Source: a virus
DNA length: 52,754 nucleotides
IMG/VR virus record: IMGVR_UViG_3300020450_000032
Location: 1 to 52,754 of that record
Strand: one strand, 5' to 3'
Shown: piece by piece, positions 38,328-49,077 of the stretch
Layout of the letters: every line of letters begins with the position of its first letter
How positions within the stretch are numbered: position 1 is the first letter of the stretch
Notes under the pieces: model-generated
The model's input: the letters and a program-made list of their open reading frames with translations, nothing else
Databases searched by the model: none
Told to the model about the DNA's origin: nothing
Translations under genes and position numbers: made by a program

Positions 38328-40744
38328 ACCTTATTCATCATAAGATAAAAAGTTTCTCCGTTTATGAGTATCTTTAATTTATATGATGTAGGATTTGATT
38401 CACTAACTACAAAATTATCTCCTAAAGTTTGTACTGGAGTACCAGTATTAGGATCTGAATAACTAAACCTATTTGATGGTGTACCAATATCTAATCCTAT
38501 TTCTGTTGTCCATACTAAATCATTGATAGTAACATTTAATGATTCTGTTTTTAACTCACTGTTAGGAGTATTTGCTGACCAAGGGTTAAAATCACTAGAA
38601 AATGATCTTGTCTTATTAGCATAATCAGACGCTAGTGGGTTAGTTATTTGTGATAATGAACTACTAATGTATATTCCTGGTGATAGATCAGTAAGTAAAT
38701 CTGTTTGTGTTAAGTTTAATTGATCAGGGTCAAATGATGTAATAAATCCATTAAACTTAATCTCTTTCATATAATATAAGTTTCTATCAATTCTATATTT
38801 GGTAGTTCTAAGATAAAGTGATTCATCAACATTATCAGTTACTCTAGCAAGTGTTGATGCATATCCATCTGTAGTTACAGAACCATATGTAAATGCATCT
38901 TGATTTGCAGAATAAGTGCTTTGACCATCATCTATAATTTCTGGTGACTCTAAATTTTGAATGTTGGTTAATGTTAAAGAGTCATCTCTTTTGAATACTA
39001 AATCAGGTATTAATGTTAATGTTGGTACAGTTGTATTAGTATATTGTGTGCTTTCAGATGAATATAAAGTATAAGATGTAGAGAATAAGACCATCTCTTT
39101 CAAAGATTCTACTGAAGATCTAGGGTTAGTTCTAATATAAAATTTACCCTTTCCATCTGAATCAAACACACCATATTCTGAGTTTTTATTAAATACTGGT
39201 ACACCAATAGCAGGATTTAACGTTGGATTATTACCAAAATCATTGCCAGGTACAAATCCAAATCCACTAGCAACTATCTTCACAAAATAATTGTTCTGTG
39301 TTCCATCAAATACAACAAATTTATCTACAATTCTATATTCTGTTGTACCAAGAGCACCAATATCTGATTTTAATACACCTATACTAGTATTAATATAATC
39401 TGACTCTGAGGTTGTGCATGTTTGTATAGTTCCATATTTATCAAAATTATCATATATATTTTTCCATTCTTGTCCTACATACTCTTCAATAAAAAAGTAT
39501 GGTGGGTCATAATCTGCTAAAACCTTATCATTAATTTCAGTAATAGAACCTGGACTAGCAGGTATTTTACATGTAACACTAATTGCATGTTTAAGTGTAG
39601 AACTATATGTTTGTCTTCCAGATGCTAATTGTACTGCAGTACGTCTTTCATAAATTGATTTTGGTGTGGTAGTACTACTTACATAAGAATTTAATAAAGA
39701 TACATCAACAGCATTAGCATCACCAGTGCCATCTAAATCTAATACAGATGGTGCTAATCCATCAATATATCTGTATATTGCTGCTCCTGATTGTCTAATA
39801 GATCCTGCATTTACTGGATTATTCTGAATATATGATATAAATGCATTTTCATCATCACCATTAATATACATTTGAATATATGTTTTATCTTGTGCAGTAA
39901 TACTACCATCACCATCAATATCATATAATTCTAAATTATTATTAATCTTTTCCTGTACAGTTATTTGTCTATTAATATCATATGCTAATGTTCCTGAGTT
40001 ATTTGGCACTCCCCAAATATTTCTATTAGATGATGCTTGTTGTACTTGAAAAGTTCCATCTAATGTTGTACTGACATTATCAAATGTAACTCGTAATTGC
40101 CTTGTATCAAGATCCTCTATAGGCCAAGCAAAATTTCCTACTGCTGTTGCTTCCCAAGGAAATGCTGTTATTCTAAGAACAAATCCAACACCATCACCAC
40201 CACTACCATCACCAATTAATAATTTATTACCAAATGAATATCCATTTCCATTATCTACTACTTGCACAGATGATATTGTACCATCTGATGCAACAACAAT
40301 ATTTAATTTAGCACCTGTTCCATCACCACCTGTTGTTGCAACATTATTATATGTGCCTGGTGTGTATCCTTCACCAATATCAAAGTTAAAATCATTAGCA
40401 CCTATTGGGTTAGATATAACAGCACCATCCTCATCAAATCCAATATAATTTGCAGTAAAATCTCTCAACAAATTAACTGGTTCAATAAAAACAAAATCAT
40501 CATCAGTATATGTGTAATTGGTATCCCAACAAAATTGTGTACCACTTTTTAATGATGCTATTGATTGATTAATCTCTGTTGTATTTTTAAATCTATTCCA
40601 AACTAATTTTGATTTCTCTGAAGAAAGACCAGCAAATACTCTCAGGTCAGCATCAACAGTACCACCTGCTAAGTTCTGAATAACTTTAGAACCATCAGTT
40701 ATTTCGTCTAAATTAAGTGTTCTTACAAAACCTTGGTTTACCAT
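38324..40744 (-). CDS. Virion protein with two EF-hand/dockerin-like loops (806 aa)
   Basis: An 806-residue protein starting MVNQGFVRTLNLDEITDGSK, a fibre-type N-terminus. Residues about 275-286 form a textbook calcium loop, DIDGDGSITAQD, with acidic or oxygen-bearing residues at positions 1, 3, 5, 7, 9 and 12. A second loop, DLDGTGDANAVD, lies at about 336-347. Both are followed by a short helix-like stretch (KTYIQMYI, VSLLNSYV), as in dockerin F-hands. A G-x-GY unit (NGNGYSFGN) links it to the neighbouring virion proteins. It is coupled to the upstream 1178-aa gene (stop and start share a base). Ca2+-stabilised fibre or adhesin is the inferred role. Confidence 0.72.
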   Translation of the reverse strand: MVNQGFVRTLNLDEITDGSKVIQNLAGGTVDADLRVFAGLSSEKSKLVWNRFKNTTEINQSIASLKSGTQFCWDTNYTYTDDDFVFIEPVNLLRDFTANYIGFDEDGAVISNPIGANDFNFDIGEGYTPGTYNNVATTGGDGTGAKLNIVVASDGTISSVQVVDNGNGYSFGNKLLIGDGSGGDGVGFVLRITAFPWEATAVGNFAWPIEDLDTRQLRVTFDNVSTTLDGTFQVQQASSNRNIWGVPNNSGTLAYDINRQITVQEKINNNLELYDIDGDGSITAQDKTYIQMYINGDDENAFISYIQNNPVNAGSIRQSGAAIYRYIDGLAPSVLDLDGTGDANAVDVSLLNSYVSSTTTPKSIYERRTAVQLASGRQTYSSTLKHAISVTCKIPASPGSITEINDKVLADYDPPYFFIEEYVGQEWKNIYDNFDKYGTIQTCTTSESDYINTSIGVLKSDIGALGTTEYRIVDKFVVFDGTQNNYFVKIVASGFGFVPGNDFGNNPTLNPAIGVPVFNKNSEYGVFDSDGKGKFYIRTNPRSSVESLKEMVLFSTSYTLYSSESTQYTNTTVPTLTLIPDLVFKRDDSLTLTNIQNLESPEIIDDGQSTYSANQDAFTYGSVTTDGYASTLARVTDNVDESLYLRTTKYRIDRNLYYMKEIKFNGFITSFDPDQLNLTQTDLLTDLSPGIYISSSLSQITNPLASDYANKTRSFSSDFNPWSANTPNSELKTESLNVTINDLVWTTEIGLDIGTPSNRFSYSDPNTGTPVQTLGDNFVVSESNPTSYKLKILINGETFYLMMNKV

Positions 40745-43700
40745 TAATCTGTCCTAACTGTCCAACCTCTTGCTGTAAGATAAGTTACCAATGTAACACC
40801 ACCTTCTATTTCAGTCCTAAAACCAAATACAGTTTTCCATCTTTCAATTCTTAATTGAGAGTTGTGTGGTGGATATTGTGTAACATTACCAGGACTATTA
40901 CCTAAAAATGTAATAGTATCAGTTGCATAATCAATAGATATCGTATCACTATTTAGTTCTACATTGTTTAAATATACTCTTGTTTCATACTGTGTTCCAA
41001 CAGATTGTGTTCCTACTAAATCGTTCCTTAAATTTATTTGAACTTCATGCTCAGGAGCTCTTGTACCTGTTCCAATAGATCCAAATATATACTCAGCATC
41101 TAATGGATTTGGGATAAAGGTTGTTGTAGTAGTTGTTACATCATCACTAGGATCATCAGGAGTATTATTAGGATCTGTAGTTACTGTATTTGTAACTACA
41201 GTTCCATTATCAAGATATTGTGATTGATTTACAGTTATAGTTTGTGATACATCTAACGAAGTGTTTACTGTAGGAACTTGTACCAACACAACTGTTGGAG
41301 ATGAGTTTTCTTTTAAATTGACTATTACACCACTACGAGGTGCATTATTGTAATTAGAAATTAAATCAGTTAAAATAGTATCAATTGCAGATGAATTAAA
41401 ATTATTATTAGATAGATCTAAAACTCTTAATCTAGTAGCACCTGCAAATGTTCCTGCAATATAATTTGTAAAATTACAATTATTTAATGCTAAATTTCTA
41501 ATATTAGGAGATCCAACACCAAAGTTTGGTAAATCAGGACCTAAATTAGGGTTACTAGAAACAGAAAGATATTCTAATTTTGGTAGTGATGACCATCCAG
41601 TAATAGCATCTAATTGATTGGATGATATATAAAATTCTTCTAATTGAGGTAAATTAGTTAATGCTAAATTACCACTAAAAGCATTATCTCTCAAATCTAC
41701 ATATTTAATATTTGGATTACCTGCAAATGATGGACAAGTTGTTCCTCCTGTTACATCTAATCCCCATCCTGTAGAATATGATCTTAAATCAGATAATGAT
41801 GGTGCTTGAGAAGGATCAAAAAATTCACCTCTAATTCTTTTCTCTGGACATAGTATTTCTAAAATACTTAATAAAGGTAAATTAAATGTAGAACCTTCAA
41901 ATGATGCTTTACTAAATGTTTGAGTTGCAGAATCATACTCACCTATATTTCGACCAAGCACATTACTCTGTATTCTAATTGTGTTTATGTTTTGAGCATC
42001 CTCAAATGTATCATTCCACATAATATATCTTCTACCATGCAAGTTATTATTTTCTGATAGATTTGCAGGTCTACCACCTTCTATACTTGTACCACGTAAA
42101 TCAATACTACTTAAACTACTATTACCAACCAATTTAGGGAAAAATCCATCCATTGCTGAGGAATAAAATGAGAATGAACTTAATCCTGTACATCCTTTAA
42201 ATACATAAGTTCCAAAATCTGTAGGATTCTTAGTTGTATAAAAGTGATTATTAGCACCTGACCAGTTACCATCACCTGTACCAGTATCTTTTATTGGAGC
42301 ACCAGGTCTAGTAGGAAATCTTGAGTAAGAACAATTAACACTATTTAAAGTAGTTTTATCTTGTAATCCTTTTGGTATTTCTAAACCTGTATCACCAATG
42401 TTAATAGCACTAATTTTAGTCATTCTACTAAAATCAGGTTGTCCACTTAAATTATCATTATCATATACATTAAAAGAAGTTAAATCACTGTCTTCACCAA
42501 CGTCTAAGTAATCTGCTGGAAACATAAACTCATCTGATAATAATCTAAAACCATTATATGAAACATTATAACTTACAATATTTTTAATATTGACTCTAGG
42601 AGTTTGTTCTACTCCATTAACATAAGAATATGGTGATGAATAATTAACATATTTTGAATTAGATGTTTGATATAAAACTTGAGTACCGACTCTATTAAGA
42701 GTTATATTTCGTAACTCAGGAGTTCTAGTCCTAAAATCTAATGGTCTTAATATACCAGTTTTACCAATTAAATCAAGATATGATGATTGATTTGTCTCAT
42801 CAATTAAAACTCCATTTACTTTAACTTCTGGTTCATCTACATATACATATTTCTCATCTCCTGATTGGAATTTATCATAAAATATACCTTTAACTGTCAT
42901 ACCATTTTTTAAACTATCAAATGGATATGTTTGTTTTGCTTTTGGATCACATTTTATATAAAGAAAATCATTTGGATTGGATATAAACTTATCAACAATA
43001 ACTAGTGATTGATCTGCAGTTAAAAATGTTGTATTCTCTCTATATGTTCCACTTATATTAATTGATTGTGTATCGCTTGGTAATCTTTCTACAATATTTG
43101 TGCCAAGATACTGTAGATCCTCTTCTTCAGATAAGTATAATGGGTTCTCGTGTATTTCTATATTTCTTAATGTTTGTACAGGTGCACTATAATTACTTGC
43201 ACCATCACTTAAACTTTGTTGATATTCTAGAGGAGTTCCTCCACCTGGCACATTACCTTTAAAATAAGTATAATTAATTGTCCTCCAATCAGGCATTTCA
43301 CCTAATAAATTACCTTGTACCTTTATAGTTACTAAATTTAAAAATTTAGCAGAAGGAAGATATCTAAGATTAATACCAACTCCAACTATTTCAGTAATAT
43401 TGCCTGGTGGAAAATATACTTTAACATCTCTTTCTTTATATGATTGAGCACTAAATCTTAATCTACTAAAATTTCCAGATGCAGTAGGTTTTGATGTTAA
43501 TTCTGGTTCAGAATCATCAGTTGCTTTTACCGTATATATGGGTGATTGTGTTGCACCATTAGCATCAAACGGATTGAATCTAAAATCCATTGCAATGGAT
43601 TTAAATGCAGTAGTAAATGTAAATGGTATACCACGCATTGTAAACAAGTATTGTGGTGTTCCATTAACATTCAATTCAATTATATCTGTAGGAACTTCAG

Positions 43701-44280
43701 TTGGAAATCTAATAGGTTCTGGTGTATCTAATACATTAAGTAAACACTCACTAACTGTAGGTGTAAATCCAGAATTTTGACCTATTTTTAAATCACCTTT
43801 TACTTGAACTGATCCACCATATGATATTGCTTGTGTTAAATTAGTTTCATCACTAGTAGCACTACTCCATGAACTCACTCGTGATGTTGATATATCACCA
43901 AATTTAAGATTACTAGCATTTTGATTAACACCACCATCATTAGGAATATATTTGTATCTTACTGCACCTCCAGAAACAGGACCAAATGCTTCTAAATTAC
44001 CTTTAGTTGGATAATTATAACCTGCTAAATTATCTACTAAACCTTTATATCTACTAGTATCTGCACTTAATCTATCAAGATACCTAGTCAAATTAACATC
44101 AAGACCAGATACATTTTGAAGATCTACCTTATCAATGCTACCAGAGATACCTCTAATAACATCAAGATCTCTTAAATCTAATCCTAGATTTTGTAAAGAA
44201 GTCGTTTTTGACTCAATATCAGAAAAATTAAATGATACTTTGAGTCCAAATAATACTTTATTGGTTACTGTTGTTGACAT
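40744..44280 (-). CDS. Virion/adhesin-like protein with leucine-rich-repeat-like region (1178 aa)
   Basis: A 1178-residue protein starting MSTTVTNKVLFGLKVSFNFS. Residues about 630-970 show leucine-rich-repeat spacing: SLSSIDLRGTSIEGG, NIKYVDLRDNAFSGNLALTN, LPQLEEFYISSNQLDAITGW, LPKLEYLSVSSNPNLGP, NIRNLALNNCNFTN and LRVLDLSNNNFNSSAID, each with an L-x-x-L-x-(L/V)-x-x-N core. Such repeats form curved binding surfaces and are rare in phage structural proteins. The N-terminal 600 residues are beta-rich virion-like sequence, and the C-terminal 170 are Thr/Asp-rich. It lies one base downstream of the 1597-aa gene. Ligand or receptor binding is inference. Confidence 0.75.
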   Translation of the reverse strand: MSTTVTNKVLFGLKVSFNFSDIESKTTSLQNLGLDLRDLDVIRGISGSIDKVDLQNVSGLDVNLTRYLDRLSADTSRYKGLVDNLAGYNYPTKGNLEAFGPVSGGAVRYKYIPNDGGVNQNASNLKFGDISTSRVSSWSSATSDETNLTQAISYGGSVQVKGDLKIGQNSGFTPTVSECLLNVLDTPEPIRFPTEVPTDIIELNVNGTPQYLFTMRGIPFTFTTAFKSIAMDFRFNPFDANGATQSPIYTVKATDDSEPELTSKPTASGNFSRLRFSAQSYKERDVKVYFPPGNITEIVGVGINLRYLPSAKFLNLVTIKVQGNLLGEMPDWRTINYTYFKGNVPGGGTPLEYQQSLSDGASNYSAPVQTLRNIEIHENPLYLSEEEDLQYLGTNIVERLPSDTQSINISGTYRENTTFLTADQSLVIVDKFISNPNDFLYIKCDPKAKQTYPFDSLKNGMTVKGIFYDKFQSGDEKYVYVDEPEVKVNGVLIDETNQSSYLDLIGKTGILRPLDFRTRTPELRNITLNRVGTQVLYQTSNSKYVNYSSPYSYVNGVEQTPRVNIKNIVSYNVSYNGFRLLSDEFMFPADYLDVGEDSDLTSFNVYDNDNLSGQPDFSRMTKISAINIGDTGLEIPKGLQDKTTLNSVNCSYSRFPTRPGAPIKDTGTGDGNWSGANNHFYTTKNPTDFGTYVFKGCTGLSSFSFYSSAMDGFFPKLVGNSSLSSIDLRGTSIEGGRPANLSENNNLHGRRYIMWNDTFEDAQNINTIRIQSNVLGRNIGEYDSATQTFSKASFEGSTFNLPLLSILEILCPEKRIRGEFFDPSQAPSLSDLRSYSTGWGLDVTGGTTCPSFAGNPNIKYVDLRDNAFSGNLALTNLPQLEEFYISSNQLDAITGWSSLPKLEYLSVSSNPNLGPDLPNFGVGSPNIRNLALNNCNFTNYIAGTFAGATRLRVLDLSNNNFNSSAIDTILTDLISNYNNAPRSGVIVNLKENSSPTVVLVQVPTVNTSLDVSQTITVNQSQYLDNGTVVTNTVTTDPNNTPDDPSDDVTTTTTTFIPNPLDAEYIFGSIGTGTRAPEHEVQINLRNDLVGTQSVGTQYETRVYLNNVELNSDTISIDYATDTITFLGNSPGNVTQYPPHNSQLRIERWKTVFGFRTEIEGGVTLVTYLTARGWTVRTD

Positions 44281-44281
44281 G

Positions 44282-47200
44282 TTATAGTTGTTCTACGTAA
44301 GTGATATTCATAGTTACATCAATACTAGTATTGTCTAGTGATCTCCCTGTTATAAACACTGCCTCAGTATTAACTATATCAGGAGTAATAACCTTTCTAT
44401 CAAATCCAAAAATGTCACTCAAATCAAACATTTTTGTCTCATCATTAATATATAGAGTCGTCATTGTTTGTCCTGGTCTTAACAATGACTCTGATTGTCT
44501 ATCAATTTGAGATGAGGATAATCTATCTACTTGTGTAAATGCAGGTGGAGTTAATTCATCTGCAATACCTGGTGTTTGATTTATATTACCAACACCATCA
44601 ATATTTAATTCACCTGTTTGAGCGTTAGCACCAGCATCATATACACCAGTATCCACACCATCAATTTGATTTATTTTCCACTGTGGATTCATAGTTGATA
44701 TATCACCTAATAAATTAACATCATGTATTTCTGCACCTCTGATCTCTGAATTATCATACATCTCTATGAATGGATATAATGGAAATGCATCAAATTCAAA
44801 TACTCCTGTTGATAAAGGAGCACTAGTATAACTGTTAGGTGTATCATATCTACCATCTCTATTTGGATCAGAGAACCATGCTCTCATAGTTACACTGTTG
44901 TATCCAATATTAAATGGATCAGATATTGATGCAGCAATTGAAATTGTACCAGCAGCATCTAAGAAAGAATTTGCTAAACTTGCACCAGTTACTTCGGTAC
45001 CATCACTTGCTTTAAATAATTTAATAGGTATAACATTAAATGTAATTATCTGTGAACCTTGACCAGTAGAAACTTGATCAACAAATGTTTCTCCCCTACC
45101 TCCAAATCTTATAACACACTCAGTTAATGTTCCACTAATATCTACATATATTATTTTGTTAAACACATTATTAAATCTAATTGCTAATTGACCACCTTCT
45201 GGACTTTTACTTCCAGAATATATTGTTGCTTGTGATTGTATATACAAATCACTTGCTGTTAAATAACTATTTACTTCTGTTGTTGTAGAAAAATTAGTCC
45301 ATCTTGGATAAGTTCCAGAATTACTAACACCATAACTACTTAATGTTGTTGTATTAGTTTCTGTTACTTCAACAGCAGTAGGATCATTCTTTTCTAATAT
45401 TAACTCTGAACATGTACCACTGTAACTACCTTTTGGATTAGGTATTCTAAAATCTTGAGTAAACGGATGTATTCTTGCAAACCAATCTTCACCTTGCTCT
45501 AATCCTGTAAAACTTATTGATTGATTATATTGATGATAATCTAAAGCAACATATTGACTTTCTGACAATGAAACTACATTTCTAGTATTAAGACCCTCTG
45601 TTTCAACTAGAAAATTTTGGAAGTTTGTAGTAGCATCTTTCCATCCAATTAATTTTCCTTGATTATCAAATTCTGGTCTATTAGGAGTAAATCCCATTCT
45701 CCAATTACATCTTTGTCCTGTAGATTCTGTTGGTATTGGATTTAAAAACTTAATAAAAGATATAGGTCCTGTTACTGCATTAGGTGATCCTACAATACAG
45801 TTTCTTTGTGAAAATCTAACATCAAATGTTTCAGTACTAGGATTACCAAAGAAATCTGCTGGTGGAAAAGGTACTGTATCCTGATTAGCAATAATTTTAG
45901 ATGGATCTAATCTTCTCTCATATTCTAAATTATATCTATCACCTTGTTTATACATTACTAAATCAGATGTCTCATTATATGTTCCTGTATAACTTTCACC
46001 AATGTAAGTATTCCATAATTTAGGATAAATTAATTTAGCATAAGTATCTCCCTTAACCTGATTGTATGTTATTACATCAGTGCTATTTGTGTTTAAAAAG
46101 GTTGGTTGAAATGTTAATACTGTGTTATCTGGTATTCCATTTCCAGCAGCATCACCTTGTGGTCCTATAAGAACTAAATCAAAATTATTTCCATTAGCAG
46201 TAATGGATAAAATACGTGACTGTATTACATTATTACCAATATCTTCAAGTAAGTAATCACCAGATCTTAGATAATTAACATTATCAGCAGTTACAGTAAC
46301 AGTAGTTGATTGATCTGCAGTAACAGTTGCTGTTGTTGCAGTAATTGTTGCTAAAGTTATTTCCGTTGATTCTCCTGTGGTAGGTAATTTCTTTACCTTA
46401 CGTATAATACCATTTTGATTTGCCTTTACATTAGGCATATACACAAATCCATTACCTCTACATGCTGTACATTTAGTGAAGTTAAGTTCACAGAATCCGT
46501 CTGCAGTAATTGAAACTTGCTTAGGTATTATAATTTTCTTATTAGGTATAGCAACACCACCACCACTAACAATACTAGTTTTAGGATATATACCCATTAA
46601 TGTTGTATATGCTCCACTAGATGATAATGCTTTAGTGTCTGATGTTTCAGAATATACATTGACAGTACCTTCATCACCACCATCAATATACATTGATGTA
46701 CCATACTTATATAATACTTGTGGTGATTGTAAATCTGGTGCTTGTCCGTCACCTATTCTAACCTCATATTTAAATCTAAAGAATGGATCACCCATGGATG
46801 GTACATCCAATTTATTTTCAATGACAAATGTATGAACCACAACCCATCTTGCTTTACCATGCTCAACTGGAATATATGCATACATTCTTAATCCAATAGC
46901 ACCATACCAACCAAACTCAATCTTATACATGGTAATCTCATCTGTATTCAATAGATAACCACTAGGTCCGTTACCATTTAAACTATCACCATTAAACTTC
47001 TCTTTACCTAATTTTACTTCTTGTATAGTGTAATTTTTACCTGATATAGTTTTCTGATATGTTCTAACAAAACTAGGATCAATATTTCCCTCTTCATCTG
47101 CTACACCTAATTCCTGTAACATATTAACATCATATGCTATGTTAGATCTTCTTACAATAAAGAAGTTAGCACCTTCTCTTCTAAATACATATTCATCAAA

Positions 47201-49075
47201 ATCATTAAATATTCCCCACTCTCCATAGTTAGAACCTTCTGTTTTATCCATGAATGCTCTAGTACCATAAGTATACCCACTAATACGTCCTGGTTGGTAC
47301 CTAAATGCCTGTCTGGACTGCAGTAAAGCATACTGACCCCCAACTGCACCATAACCAGGTACAAAGTCATCTATGTTAGGTGTACTACCGTCTTGTGATG
47401 CACTATTGATAATTGCATTTAACCAATCCTCTTCAAATGGATTAAAAAATGTTGTATTGCCATTAGCATTAGATTGTGTTGCAACACTACCTGCACCTAA
47501 TCTTAAATCTTTTCCTGTTCCTCTTAAAGGTAAACCAGTAATTGTAAATGTGCCTTCTGGATCATATACTATTTCATTATTAGGATCAGATGGATCTAAT
47601 GTACACTTAACCTCAAGAATAGAAAGTAACTGTAATGAATCTGCAAACGTTAAGAAATCACCTGTTATAGGATTTACTAATACATTACCTTTAACAAGAT
47701 TTTGATATGTTCTTGTCCAAATATCTATTTTTAAATAATATCTATCTGAACTATTATTATAGTTTATTCCACCATAATATGTTGAGTCATCCCAAAGAGT
47801 AAGTGCAGGTAAGAATCTACTTAGTAAATTATCATATTTTACATAATTTGATGATTCATTATCTGATTTTGGTTCACCATCTCTTTTTATCAAATAATAT
47901 TCATATAATGCTTTACCTAATTTTAAAAAATTCTGCCATTTAACCCATGCTGCAGCATTATATAATCCTAAAGTATCATTACCATTAGAATCGAAACTTT
48001 GTGTTAATGGTGGATATGGAAAACCATATGGAACAGGATATGTAGATATTCTTAATGCTCCTTCATTCTTCTCTTCTGTAATAGTTGTTGGGTATCGACG
48101 TGTTCCTTCCTCTGTTAATCTAAGAGACCATTCATTTGGTCCTGTTGCAGGATTATCTTGGAAAAATACAAATTCATCACTATTAAATCCATATGTAGAT
48201 ACATTAGAAAATAATGATAACTGTGTTTCTGCTCTATCAATACCTAGTAATGTACTACTAACCTCAGAGGTAGACGCAAATACCTCTTCTACTTTTAATG
48301 TTCCACTTCTTTCTTTAATAATTAATCGTCTAAGATATGTAAAGAGACGACTACTACTATCATTTGATGGATCTTGTCCTATATTAAATTGTATTTCAAA
48401 ATTTCCACTTTCATTATCGTCAACGTAATCATATATTATAGCTCCAGTACCATCTCTTTTAACACTCTTACCTGCAACTGGAGGTATTTCATGCACACTA
48501 TCAACTATAAATGTTTCAAATGTATTACCATCTGGTGCAGTTGGTCGTGCAGGAAGATTATAAATGGGTCCAGTTTTACCTTCACTTACTACTTTTCTAT
48601 ACTCAGTATCTGGTATATTTTCAGTTACTAATGAACCTGATGCTATTTGTATTCTAGCACCCTTTGATATTGCTTGCCATGTAGGATCTGGATTTTTAAT
48701 CTTAACATGTGCAGATTGTTTAAACAATGCAACATTACCTAAATTATCAGTTCTACTAGAATCTGCTTTGTTTACAATAAATTCATTACCAAAAACTGCC
48801 GTGAAGAAATTATTTACAGTTCTAGTTTCAGTTGGCATTACAACTGACACTGCTTTCTCTGAGGTTAATTCACTAGTAACAAAACCCTCTATTTCACTAA
48901 TAAGTTCATTACCAGCAGCATCTGTTAATTGAGAACCCTCAACATCTTGAAGAACAACTGCTAGATCTCTCTTAGCAGCTGCTCTTTTATCGTATCCAAT
49001 TTTAACATCAAGCGAATTGCCTTTTAGAGTTTCACCTGATGAAGATTGCTCTTGATCAACGTTGTAATCTGGCAC
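44282..49075 (-). CDS. Giant virion protein with shared MYKIEF-WYGA domain, GTG start (1597 aa)
   Basis: The start is placed at GTG 49075 because GGGAGGAA lies eight bases before it and the upstream gene's stop is two bases away; a TTG at 49093 would overlap that gene. It begins (M)PDYNVDQEQSSSGETLKG. A block near residues 720-830 (ITMYKIEFGWYGAIGLRMYA, then YIPVEHGKARWVVVHTF, then YKYGTSMYIDGGDEGTV) is shared with the next protein upstream. A single C-x-x-C-x-G-x-G motif (KCTACRGNGFVY, near residue 870) is seen. Otherwise beta-rich without catalytic signature. Probably a long structural or fibre protein, one of a paralogous pair. Confidence 0.72.
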   Translation of the reverse strand: MPDYNVDQEQSSSGETLKGNSLDVKIGYDKRAAAKRDLAVVLQDVEGSQLTDAAGNELISEIEGFVTSELTSEKAVSVVMPTETRTVNNFFTAVFGNEFIVNKADSSRTDNLGNVALFKQSAHVKIKNPDPTWQAISKGARIQIASGSLVTENIPDTEYRKVVSEGKTGPIYNLPARPTAPDGNTFETFIVDSVHEIPPVAGKSVKRDGTGAIIYDYVDDNESGNFEIQFNIGQDPSNDSSSRLFTYLRRLIIKERSGTLKVEEVFASTSEVSSTLLGIDRAETQLSLFSNVSTYGFNSDEFVFFQDNPATGPNEWSLRLTEEGTRRYPTTITEEKNEGALRISTYPVPYGFPYPPLTQSFDSNGNDTLGLYNAAAWVKWQNFLKLGKALYEYYLIKRDGEPKSDNESSNYVKYDNLLSRFLPALTLWDDSTYYGGINYNNSSDRYYLKIDIWTRTYQNLVKGNVLVNPITGDFLTFADSLQLLSILEVKCTLDPSDPNNEIVYDPEGTFTITGLPLRGTGKDLRLGAGSVATQSNANGNTTFFNPFEEDWLNAIINSASQDGSTPNIDDFVPGYGAVGGQYALLQSRQAFRYQPGRISGYTYGTRAFMDKTEGSNYGEWGIFNDFDEYVFRREGANFFIVRRSNIAYDVNMLQELGVADEEGNIDPSFVRTYQKTISGKNYTIQEVKLGKEKFNGDSLNGNGPSGYLLNTDEITMYKIEFGWYGAIGLRMYAYIPVEHGKARWVVVHTFVIENKLDVPSMGDPFFRFKYEVRIGDGQAPDLQSPQVLYKYGTSMYIDGGDEGTVNVYSETSDTKALSSSGAYTTLMGIYPKTSIVSGGGVAIPNKKIIIPKQVSITADGFCELNFTKCTACRGNGFVYMPNVKANQNGIIRKVKKLPTTGESTEITLATITATTATVTADQSTTVTVTADNVNYLRSGDYLLEDIGNNVIQSRILSITANGNNFDLVLIGPQGDAAGNGIPDNTVLTFQPTFLNTNSTDVITYNQVKGDTYAKLIYPKLWNTYIGESYTGTYNETSDLVMYKQGDRYNLEYERRLDPSKIIANQDTVPFPPADFFGNPSTETFDVRFSQRNCIVGSPNAVTGPISFIKFLNPIPTESTGQRCNWRMGFTPNRPEFDNQGKLIGWKDATTNFQNFLVETEGLNTRNVVSLSESQYVALDYHQYNQSISFTGLEQGEDWFARIHPFTQDFRIPNPKGSYSGTCSELILEKNDPTAVEVTETNTTTLSSYGVSNSGTYPRWTNFSTTTEVNSYLTASDLYIQSQATIYSGSKSPEGGQLAIRFNNVFNKIIYVDISGTLTECVIRFGGRGETFVDQVSTGQGSQIITFNVIPIKLFKASDGTEVTGASLANSFLDAAGTISIAASISDPFNIGYNSVTMRAWFSDPNRDGRYDTPNSYTSAPLSTGVFEFDAFPLYPFIEMYDNSEIRGAEIHDVNLLGDISTMNPQWKINQIDGVDTGVYDAGANAQTGELNIDGVGNINQTPGIADELTPPAFTQVDRLSSSQIDRQSESLLRPGQTMTTLYINDETKMFDLSDIFGFDRKVITPDIVNTEAVFITGRSLDNTSIDVTMNITYVEQL

Positions 49076-49077
49076 AA

